A stretch of DNA of 8,043 nt from JBBDIO01 sp040880365. GTDB taxonomy: Bacteria > Chloroflexota > Anaerolineae > Caldilineales > Caldilineaceae. Under the pieces are notes generated by a model. The model had not been told where the DNA came from. It worked only from the letters and a program-made list of their open reading frames with translations, and made no database searches. The first letter of the stretch is position 1. Each line of letters opens with the position of its first letter. The stretch spans positions 1 to 8,043 of the forward strand of contig JBBDIO010000040.1 of NCBI GenBank assembly GCA_040880365.1, given 5' to 3'. The position numbers were made by a program, and so were the translations under genes. This document shows, in pieces, positions 1 to 5,721 of this stretch.

Positions 1-696
1 GGCGATAGCAACAACTATGCCGCCAATCTGCTGCTGGCCTATCTGGGCGACCAGGATCGCCGCCTGGGCGCGCGCCGCTTCACCGAGTTTATGCATACGC
101 TGGGCTATACCAGCACCTATATGCAGACCGGCTATGATGAACAGGGCGCGGTCGCCCCGCTTTCCACGCCTGCCAATCAGCAGTCGGCCTGGGATACTCA
201 CCCCGACCCCAATCTGCAAACCACGCCGCGCGAAATGGGGCGATTTCTGGCCGATCTGTTCTACTGCGCCCAGGGCGAAGGGCCGATGCTGGACTATTTT
301 GCGGGCGAGCTATCCGCCGAAAAGTGCAGAACCGTGCTTTTCTATATGACCCACGATGAATTCCAGCAAATGACCTGGGCCGGGCTGCCGCGCCCCGATA
401 ACACATGGATTCTGCACAAACATGGCTTTGCCGTAGAATCACACAGCGATGTCGCACTCATCTGGAGCCACAGCGGACCCTATACCCTGAGCATTTTTCT
501 CTGGCGCGCAGGCTGGATGGACTGGTTCACCAGCAACCGCACCATGAAAACCATCAGCCGCATCACCTGGAATTTCTTTGAATTTCGGGCGCAAACGCTG
601 GGCCTCGACGAAGTGCCCCATTTCACCCTCGCGCCGCCGCCGGGCTATCAGCGCATACCCGCCAACCATATCCCGGTCGTCGCGCGCGGCGATTAG
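1..696 (+). CDS. Beta-lactamase-fold serine hydrolase, 3' part (partial)
   Basis: The reading frame is open from the first base to the TAG at 694-696 (231 residues visible) and no start is needed inside the window. It looks like the C-terminal part of a class A beta-lactamase-type serine hydrolase (Beta-lactamase2 family). Residues 3-5 (Ser-Asn-Asn, followed by YAANLLL) fit the SDN loop, with Asn in place of the usual Asp. Residues 140-142 (Lys-His-Gly, followed by FAVES) fit the KTG box on strand B3, with His in place of Thr/Ser. A 'TTP-R-EMGRFLADL' helix between them is also typical. The nucleophile motif SxxK must lie upstream, outside the window. Family members cleave beta-lactams, or act as peptidases or esterases on peptidoglycan-like substrates, usually exported. 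The altered motifs make a true beta-lactamase unlikely, and the substrate cannot be named. An ATG at 91 is internal and should not be used as the start. It converges on the next gene 52 bases away, with no clear terminator between them. Confidence 0.8.
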   Translation, partial: GDSNNYAANLLLAYLGDQDRRLGARRFTEFMHTLGYTSTYMQTGYDEQGAVAPLSTPANQQSAWDTHPDPNLQTTPREMGRFLADLFYCAQGEGPMLDYFAGELSAEKCRTVLFYMTHDEFQQMTWAGLPRPDNTWILHKHGFAVESHSDVALIWSHSGPYTLSIFLWRAGWMDWFTSNRTMKTISRITWNFFEFRAQTLGLDEVPHFTLAPPPGYQRIPANHIPVVARGD

Positions 697-748
697 CGTC
701 TACGCGGGGGCAGAATGCCAGTGTGAACAAAGAAGCCATAGGACACAG

Positions 749-1309
749 CTAATCGCGCCACTGTCCAAACATTTTATTCTCACGGGTGCGTTTGAGGAAG
801 GAATGCAGTCGCTTATCAAACTCCGTCGGATTACGACGTTGTTCGTTGATGTAACTGATGCGTATCCGCTGATACAATGGCGGAAAAGCTTGAAAGTTAG
901 CCCAGATTTGCGAATCAGCCTGAAGCGCTTCGAGAATATCTGGGGGGATACTGAATGCTTCGAGTGAGAGGTCTGGCAAGGCAGCAAAGCCGGCTTCTGT
1001 CATTAAACCCTGGGCAATCAAACGTCGGGCACGCTCCTTGTTCAGTTCCGTCCAGTGACTATTCGGGCGTCGTGGAGTAAAGCGTTGTGCAGTGCTTTCT
1101 GCATCCAGCGATTTTGCGATCCCATCGATCCAGCCAAAACAAAGCGCTTCTTCAACAGAATCCAGATACGATATACGCGGTTTTTTGGTTATAGCCTTGT
1201 AAGATACCAGCCAGATTTCACGGGCAGCCTTATGGTTATCCATTAGCCATTGACGCCATGCTACACGATCTGTGACATGCAGGGTTTGTGTAATTTCGAC
1301 CGATCGCAT
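749..1309 (-). CDS. YdeI/OmpD-associated family protein
   Basis: A complete 186-residue protein with the hallmarks of the YdeI/OmpD-associated (bacteriocin-protection-like) family: the N-terminal 'REIWLVSYKA' strand, 'EALCFGWIDG' at about residues 54-63, then 'RFTPRRPNSHWTELNKERA' and a 'LIAQGLMTEAG' helix. The C-terminal part ('FPPLYQRIRISYINEQRR...R') fits the small YdeI-type helical region that ends such proteins. Length is normal for the family. The biochemical role of the family is poorly defined, and it is often a stand-alone accessory gene. The ATG at 1309 has a purine-rich AGGGA site about 8-9 bases upstream, which supports this start. Sampled 60-base lines in the gene are about 43-52% GC against about 62% in the acyltransferase gene, so recent acquisition is possible. 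It stands alone on the minus strand, converging on the serine hydrolase, with a 13-bp tandem repeat 60-85 bases upstream that may belong to its control region. Confidence 0.9.
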   Translation of the reverse strand: MRSVEITQTLHVTDRVAWRQWLMDNHKAAREIWLVSYKAITKKPRISYLDSVEEALCFGWIDGIAKSLDAESTAQRFTPRRPNSHWTELNKERARRLIAQGLMTEAGFAALPDLSLEAFSIPPDILEALQADSQIWANFQAFPPLYQRIRISYINEQRRNPTEFDKRLHSFLKRTRENKMFGQWRD

Positions 1310-1369
1310 GTGTTATTTCCCTAAGTGTAGAGTTAAGAATTTTGGCAATCACAAGTCATATACTACCTC

Positions 1370-1395
1370 ATGCGAACATTTAATGCGAACATTTA
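1370..1395. repeat. 13-bp perfect tandem repeat (two copies)
   Basis: The unit ATGCGAACATTTA occurs at 1370-1382 and again, with no spacer, at 1383-1395, and the next two bases (AT) begin a third copy. On the minus strand it lies 60-85 bases upstream of the YdeI-family start, where activator sites or an upstream promoter element would sit. A 13-bp period is longer than one helical turn, so the two copies would not face exactly the same side of the DNA. It could equally be a simple duplication with no function. Confidence 0.8.
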
Positions 1396-1424
1396 ATCTG
1401 TACAAAAATGGGGATTGGTGAAGA

Positions 1425-1610
1425 TTATTGGTAAACGAAATCAATGACATGAACTGTGTAGGTTGGGAAGCGATGCCAAGCCAGTTGGCGACGATTGAGC
1501 GCATAGACAAAGAGCTTCACGTACCTGTCGTAAGGTTCCCCTCTGACAGGTTTTGTCAGAACTCTGACAGTAAAAAACCACCAAACGTATGTTATAGTTG
1601 TCCTTGTCAA
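1425..1610 (-). pseudogene. Possible transposase C-terminal remnant
   Basis: The minus-strand frame ending in TAA at 1425-1427 encodes about 61 residues rich in Tyr, Phe, Trp, Arg and His. It contains 'PYDRYVKLFVYALNRRQ' followed by 'FPTYTVHVIDFV'. This aromatic and basic texture with an NRRQ segment recalls C-terminal ends of some insertion-sequence transposases, but I cannot name the IS family and this is an impression, not an alignment. No catalytic DDE residues, upstream transposase part or terminal inverted repeats are visible. The only in-frame start is a TTG at 1608-1610 without a clear ribosome site. If real, it is a degraded fragment, which would fit the low GC of the surrounding stretch. 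It may also be a chance open frame. Confidence 0.25.
1542..1570. repeat. Triple dyad TCTGACA / TGTCAGA / TCTGACA
   Basis: TCTGACA at 1542-1548 is followed by its exact reverse complement TGTCAGA at 1554-1560 (5-base loop) and by a second TCTGACA at 1563-1569 (2-base spacing). The middle arm can pair with either flank, so two mutually exclusive hairpins are possible in RNA. The two direct copies (8 bp, TCTGACAG, starting at 1542 and 1563) are exactly 21 bases apart, two turns of B-DNA, which suits a dimeric or tandem-bound regulator in DNA. No gene on either strand starts close to it, so the target is unclear. Confidence 0.7.
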
Positions 1611-1643
1611 GGGGCACTATACAACAACATCGCTGATACCCCC

Positions 1644-1672
1644 CTGACATTTTATTATCTTGCTATTATACC
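1644..1672 (+). promoter_or_regulatory. Candidate sigma70 promoter
   Basis: CTGACA (1644-1649, five of six bases of the -35 consensus) is separated by 17 bases from TATACC (1667-1672, four of six of the -10 consensus), and an alternative TATTAT lies at 1664-1669. The spacer is AT-rich, as active spacers often are. The predicted start point is near 1679, only about 25 bases before the hairpin at 1703-1734. This would give a very short or attenuated transcript unless the hairpin is read through. In an AT-rich region, chance matches are common. Confidence 0.3.
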
Positions 1673-1702
1673 TCCCTCCATACCAAACTGTCTGTCTTGT
1701 CT

Positions 1703-1734
1703 GCAGAAGACCCGCCGCCCGGCGGGTTTTCTGC
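1703..1734 (+). terminator. Intrinsic terminator-like hairpin
   Basis: GCAGAAGACCCGCC (1703-1716) pairs with GGCGGGTTTTCTGC (1721-1734) around the loop GCCC: 14 pairs including one G-U. The GC-rich core CCCGCC/GGCGGG is followed on the plus strand by TTTTC, as in an intrinsic terminator. In the other direction the T-run is interrupted (TCTTC), so plus-strand termination is favoured. No recognised plus-strand gene precedes it for 1000 bases (the previous one ends at 696), so it is an orphan terminator. It may end an unannotated small RNA, or insulate the downstream unit. Confidence 0.7.
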
Positions 1735-1797
1735 ATCTACCGTCCAGCCTCGCCATCTTGCCCAACGCAGCCAGGATGTACACGAAAATTCAAACAG

Positions 1798-1815
1798 AAG
1801 TGGGCTAGCCTACTT
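1798..1815. promoter_or_regulatory. 18-bp palindrome over the -35 box (possible operator)
   Basis: AAGTGGGCTAGCCTACTT is an 18-bp dyad with eight of nine symmetric pairs matching (only 1802/1811 do not). It overlaps the first two bases of the -35 box TTGGAC at 1814-1819. A palindrome at this place is a classic position for a dimeric repressor. The regulator is not identifiable from the window. Confidence 0.45.
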
Positions 1816-1842
1816 GGACATCAATCGGGCATACGCTATACT
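1814..1842 (+). promoter_or_regulatory. Sigma70-type promoter for the acyltransferase unit
   Basis: TTGGAC (1814-1819) and TATACT (1837-1842) are separated by exactly 17 bases. The start point would be near 1849, giving a leader of roughly 105 bases before the ATG at 1954. It is the best promoter match upstream of the two-gene unit and lies after the hairpin at 1703-1734, which would insulate it. A small symmetric element, CTATA-5-TATAG (1836-1850), spans the -10 box. Confidence 0.6.
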
Positions 1843-1953
1843 TGTTATAGTGCCGAGAGATTGGCGCGCGTTTTATAAGGTTGCGCAAACTATGCCTGCC
1901 TTGTGGGCAATGTTTGCCACCGGCTGTTGATACCTGATGCATTTGGAGATTCT

Positions 1954-3183
1954 ATGTCTAGTGGAAATTTGTGCGCCGAGCAGACCGGCTGCGGCGATGC
2001 TATATATACCGAATATACCGATTCTGCCCCTTCTGTGCCTGCAACGGGGACGGGGGCGACACGCGCCAACCCATCCCTATCCGGCAATTCGCCGGCAACG
2101 CAGGAAAATAGAGAACGCAAACAACCCCAACAGTTGAACTGGACCGTCTATGGGCCAGACAGCATCCCCAACGGTTTTGAAGCGCTGGAAGGCGAATGGA
2201 ATGCCTTGCTGGCGCGCAGCCGTTTCAACACAGTCTTTCTCACCTACGAATGGCAGACCACCTGGTGGGAATATCTGGGCACGGGCGAACTCTGGATCGT
2301 GGCCCTGCGCCACCCTGAAACCCAGGAGCTGGTGGGCATTGTTCCGCTCTATCTGGCGATCCCCGAAAAGGGCAAGTGGGCAGGCAAGCGCAAATTAAAT
2401 CTGGTGGGCTGTATCGAAGTCAGCGACTATCTGGATATCATCGCCGCCAAAGGCTGGGAAAGCGAGGTCTTTGCCGCATTGCGGGCCTGGTTGTGTAGCC
2501 ACGAGGCGCCGGCGTGGGATGTGTTGGATCTCTGCAACCTGCCCCAGGATAGCCTCACCTACACCGATCTGCCGCCGCTGCTCGAAGAAGCCGGGTTGCA
2601 GGTCGCCATCAGCAAAGAAGACGTTGCCCCGCAGTTTGTTCTGCCCGCTCACTACGAAACCTATCTCCAGGAACAAGTCGATAAGAAACAGCGGCACGAA
2701 ATTCGCCGCAAACAACGGCGCGCCGAGCGCGAGACGGAAGTCGGCTTCTATGTGGTGGATGAGAGCCACAACCTGGACGCGGAGATGGATGATTTTGCGG
2801 TCTTGCAGCGTGCGAGCCGTGAAGATAAAGCCGAGTTTATGACGCCGGAGATGCGCCGCTTTTTCAACGGCATGGCGCGGCGCATGTATGCCGCCGGCTA
2901 TCTGCGACTCTGCTTTCTCACGCTCAACGGCGAAAAAGCCGCCGCGCTGCTTATCTTCGACTATGACCGCCGCTTTCTGCTCTATAACTCGGGCTATGAT
3001 CCCGATGCCCACGCCCATCTCAGCCCCGGTTGGGTGCTGCTGGCCTATGCCATCCAATATGCCATTGCCCTGGGCACGCGGGTGTTCGATTTTATGCAGG
3101 GCGACGAAGAATACAAATATCGCTTTGGCAGCCAGGATTATGATGTGATGCGCGTGATGGCAGAACACACAGGGAAGGCGTAA
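1954..3183 (+). CDS. GNAT-superfamily acyltransferase (BioF2/CelD-like)
   Basis: A 409-residue protein of the GNAT superfamily, BioF2-like/CelD (Acetyltransf_6) type. Residues 1-60 are Ser/Thr/Gly/Pro-rich and probably disordered. A first GNAT-like half follows ('GFEALEGEWNALL...FLTYEWQTTWWEYLG', about 72-109, then 'ELVGIVPLYL' near 125-134). The second half (about 235-395) has a basic helix 'KKQRHEIRRKQRRAE', 'AALLIFDYDRRFLLYNSGYDP', 'LSPGWVLLAYAIQYAI' and the diagnostic 'FDFMQGDEEYKYRFG' at 378-392. Such proteins transfer an acyl group from acyl-CoA or aminoacyl-tRNA, often in polysaccharide or cell-envelope synthesis. The substrate here is unknown. The ATG at 1954 is chosen because GGAG lies five bases upstream. 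An in-frame GTG at 1903 would add 17 residues but lacks that site. It is the first gene of a unit with the small gene 22 bases downstream, probably driven from 1814-1842. Confidence 0.88.
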   Translation: MSSGNLCAEQTGCGDAIYTEYTDSAPSVPATGTGATRANPSLSGNSPATQENRERKQPQQLNWTVYGPDSIPNGFEALEGEWNALLARSRFNTVFLTYEWQTTWWEYLGTGELWIVALRHPETQELVGIVPLYLAIPEKGKWAGKRKLNLVGCIEVSDYLDIIAAKGWESEVFAALRAWLCSHEAPAWDVLDLCNLPQDSLTYTDLPPLLEEAGLQVAISKEDVAPQFVLPAHYETYLQEQVDKKQRHEIRRKQRRAERETEVGFYVVDESHNLDAEMDDFAVLQRASREDKAEFMTPEMRRFFNGMARRMYAAGYLRLCFLTLNGEKAAALLIFDYDRRFLLYNSGYDPDAHAHLSPGWVLLAYAIQYAIALGTRVFDFMQGDEEYKYRFGSQDYDVMRVMAEHTGKA

Positions 3184-3205
3184 TTTGTCACCAAAGGACG
3201 CGATC

Positions 3206-3700
3206 ATGTCCAAGTCATCAGACGACAAACAATCGCAGAGTATTCCGATTACCTCGCGCAAGCGCCCCGCCACGTCTGCGCCTGCCGACTTGGCGGAGGA
3301 TACAGCATCATCTGCCACAACAGATACACCCACCCAAAGGCCGCCCGCCCAAAATTCCTGGCAACAGGGTGCGCAGCAGGATAGCACGGCAGAATATGGC
3401 ACACCGGGACGCAAAGCCGCCGATCAACGGCCTGGCGCGTTCAATCCGCTGGCGTGGCTGCTTGAAGGGGCCACCGGCTTTGTCGAGGAGGCGCGCCACA
3501 GCGATCTGGGGCTTTCCGAAGAGTTCTGGCAACACTTCTATGCTACACGCCGGGAATCTCTGCTGACGGCGCGGGCGCTCATCGACAGCCTGCTGGCGCA
3601 GACTGAACGCGACGCTACACAGCGCGCCGAAAGAGAGACGCGCAAACAGCGGCGCGGCACGGTTCCCATCCAAGCTGACCCCACGAAAACCCAAAAATAG
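3206..3700 (+). CDS. Small hypothetical protein
   Basis: A 164-residue protein I do not recognise. Residues 1 to about 75 are rich in Ser, Thr, Pro, Ala, Gln and charged residues and look disordered. Residues from about 76 to 130 form a compact helical segment ('FNPLAWLLEGATGFVEEAR', 'LSEEFWQHFYATRRESLLTA', then 'ALIDSLLAQTERD'). The end is strongly basic ('RAERETRKQRRGTVP'). There is no signal peptide or membrane segment. The layout, a floppy tail plus an amphipathic helix and a basic end, suggests a binding or scaffold protein, but this is inference. The ATG at 3206 is preferred because AAGGA sits seven bases before it. An in-frame TTG at 3185 is the alternative start. It lies 22 bases after the acyltransferase, so the two are probably co-transcribed, and it converges on rqcH with 30 bases between the stops. 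Confidence 0.65.
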   Translation: MSKSSDDKQSQSIPITSRKRPATSAPADLAEDTASSATTDTPTQRPPAQNSWQQGAQQDSTAEYGTPGRKAADQRPGAFNPLAWLLEGATGFVEEARHSDLGLSEEFWQHFYATRRESLLTARALIDSLLAQTERDATQRAERETRKQRRGTVPIQADPTKTQK

Positions 3701-3730
3701 ACATATCCCACAACAGATACCGGTTACAGA

Positions 3731-5720
3731 TTACGCTTTATCTGCCTCTGCATGTGCATCTGTGGGCAATTCGCCGCGCACGGTCACTGTTTCCTCTTGT
3801 CGCACCACAACCTGCCCTTTGCGCCCGCCCGGCGCGCGGGTGATATGCTTGCGCGGGGTCACGATGACCGGGGCGGCGCGTTCACCGCGCGCCTGGGAAT
3901 AATAGGCGGCAATCTGGGCCGCATAGACCACCGTTTCGGAGTCCAGCGTCTGCCCGCCGTTGCGTATCACCACATGCGCGCCTGGCACCGCGCGCGCGTG
4001 CAGCCAGGTGTCCTCGGCCTGCGCGATTTTGAAGGTCACCAACTCATTCTGGCGGGCATTGCGCCCCACCACCACCTCGAAGCCCTGCGCGCTGAGGAAG
4101 CGCAGCGGTTCTGCCGCCGCCTGCACGCGGGGCGCGGGCTTGCCCGTGGGCGGCAACAGCCGGGTAGCGCGCAGTTCCTGTTGCACAGTGGCAATTTCGG
4201 GCTGATTTTCGGCCAATGCCAAATCGCTCGCCAACTGATCCAAAAATTCCAGATCAGTCTCTAACTGCGCGCGCCGCTGGGGGATAATCTGCGCGGCGCG
4301 GGTAAATTTCCCGGCCTGCTTAAAAAGCTGTTGCGCCTGCTCCACGGGCGATTTGGTCGCGTGCAAGGGAATGCGCAACACGCCATCGGCGTCCACCCCA
4401 GCGATGCCCGCGTCTACCCCCACTTCCACGGTCAATTCGGTTTGGCCGCGCGTAATCTGCGACTGGAGCGCCAACAGCCACTCGGCCTGAGAACGCAAGC
4501 GTTCAGGCTCACCGGGGGCCGGTTCATCCGCGGCCAGCGCGGCCAGTTGGCGTTCCACGCGCCGACGCGCCTTCTGCAATTGGGCGGCGACCTGTTTGCG
4601 CAGCCCGGCATAAGCATCCACAGCCGGGCCGTTATGGGCTACAGCGACGCTATCGGCGGCCTGTCCCAACGCCAGTTCAATGGCCGCGCTCAGCGTGGGC
4701 TGAGGCTGGAAGCTGCCCCGAAAGTGCAGCACATAGGGCGCATAGCCAATCACCCGTGCCTGCGCATTGTGTGATTCCAGGCCGGATTCAGTCCCCGTTT
4801 CATGGACCGTGCCGGGCGACCAGTCTCCCGATTCTCGCGGCCCCCACAAAGCCTGCAATGCCTGGACCACGGCCAACACGGGTGTGCCCTGCGCGAGCGC
4901 GTGGACGTCGCCCGTGGCCCGCCACGCCAGTTCGCGCGCCTGGCTGGGGCTGACTCCCGCCACCGCCGCGATCAGCGCTTTCCACAGCTGGCCCGGCACC
5001 TGCAACGCCTGCTCCAGACGGGTGTAATAGTCTTCCTGTCCATCGTCAATGGGCGCAAGCTTGGCCTGGGGCGCGGGCGGCACATAGTCGCGTCCGGGCA
5101 TGAGCGTGCGCGCGCGGTCAGGGTTTGCAGTGGCCTGATCGACGTGGGCCTGATCGACGCGGGTCTGATCGCNNNNNNNNNNNNNNNNNNNNNNNNNNNN
5201 NNNNNNNNNNNNNNNNNNNNNNNNNNNNNNNNNNNNNNNNNNNNNNNNNNNNNNNNNNNNNNNNNNNNNNNNGATTTCCAGCATGGCCGCGCACCCGATG
5301 CACACATTGCAGAATCCGCCCCTGGGCATTCAGCAGCAGCACGTTGGGATGTCGCCCAATCAGCTCCACCACCAGCGAAGTGGCCCCGTGTTGCAGGTGG
5401 GTAAAATCCAGCCACAGCACGCGTTCGGTGGGGTCGGGCTGGCGCACCTGGGTCAACAGGGCATTGCGCACATATTTGCGCAATAGTTGCAACAGGGGGG
5501 TCTCTGTTTCCACACCGCGCCGGGCCTTCTGGCTGGGACAATAGACCCAGGCCGCGCCGTTCTGGGCCGAAATCAGCAGATTGTGGCGCACGCGCCCGGC
5601 ATAGACTTCCAGCCCAATACTCTCGGCGTTGGGCAAAACCACTTGCTGCACCCGGCCATCGACCAGCGTCGTCTGCAATTCGTGGGCCATACAGGCCAAT
5701 GTCAAAGCGTCGTAGTGCAT
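3731..5720 (-). CDS. rqcH: RqcH / NFACT ribosome quality-control protein, interrupted by an assembly gap
   Basis: An NFACT-family protein (FbpA/Rqc2/RqcH). Family members bind 50S subunits carrying a stalled peptidyl-tRNA and direct addition of C-terminal alanine tails. The 5' part (149 residues) is the NFACT-N domain: 'YDALTLACMAHEL', 'LLQLLRKYV', 'TERVLWLDF' and 'VVELIGRHPNVLLLN'. The 3' part (479 residues) has 'LMPGRDYVPP' (about 5081-5104), a helix-hairpin-helix segment ('GQLWKALIAAVAGVSPSQA', near 4930-4990), a coiled coil rich in Arg/Gln/Leu, 'SPVEQAQQLFKQAGKFTRA' (near 4290-4350) and the NFACT-R domain with 'VGRNARQNELVTFK' and 'DTWLHARAVPGAHVVIR' (near 3965-4060). The two parts lie in different frames only because the gap is filled with exactly 100 N, a conventional length, so this is not evidence of a frameshift. 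The ATG at 5720 follows the stop of the upstream enzyme after one base (TAA-C-ATG) and shows no strong ribosome site, so translational coupling is likely. Confidence 0.92.
5133..5172. repeat. 15-bp coding tandem repeat at the gap edge
   Basis: On the plus strand, GCCTGATCGACGTGG (5133-5147) is followed by GCCTGATCGACGCGG (5148-5162) and by GTCTGATCGC before the Ns begin. On the coding (minus) strand this encodes imperfect pentapeptides DQTRV, DQAHV and DQATA. The repeat touches the gap, so more copies may be hidden there. Confidence 0.85.
5173..5272. other. Assembly gap (100 N)
   Basis: Exactly 100 undetermined bases lie inside the rqcH coding region, between the NFACT-N domain and the LMPG segment. 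A round 100 is the usual placeholder for a gap of unknown size, so lengths and frames across it are unreliable. The tandem repeat at its 5132-side edge is a plausible reason why assembly stopped. Confidence 0.95.
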
Positions 5721-5721
5721 G

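Larger units (their letters stand above)
1310..1953. other. AT-rich intergenic region with clustered repeats
   Basis: About 640 bases separate two divergent genes. Sampled lines are about 35-42% GC in the 1321-1680 part. No convincing full-length gene is present. Short open frames exist at 1428-1808 (+, TTG start), 1660-1878 and 1697-1930, but they run through the hairpin at 1703-1734 and show no domain. The region contains a 13-bp tandem repeat, a triple dyad, a terminator-like hairpin, two candidate promoters and a palindrome (separate entries). A consensus-like -10 box TATACT at 1359-1364 on the plus strand has no good -35 partner. The left end should hold the promoter of the YdeI-family gene, but I cannot place it firmly. 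Confidence 0.7.

Noticed and set aside
1428..1808. 126-residue plus-strand frame with a TTG start
   Set aside because: It reads straight through the terminator-like hairpin, lacks a ribosome site, and has no recognisable domain or coding-like composition.
2395..3414. 339-residue open frame on the minus strand
   Set aside because: It lies opposite the well-supported acyltransferase and crosses into the next gene. Its translation shows no family motif, and long antisense frames are expected in GC-rich DNA.
5133..5172. CRISPR-like repeats
   Set aside because: The units are only 15 bases, abut without spacers, and are in frame with rqcH, so this is a coding tandem repeat.
5118..5329. Frameshift or split of rqcH into two genes
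   Set aside because: The frames differ only across a run of exactly 100 N, a placeholder for unknown length, so no real frameshift can be claimed.
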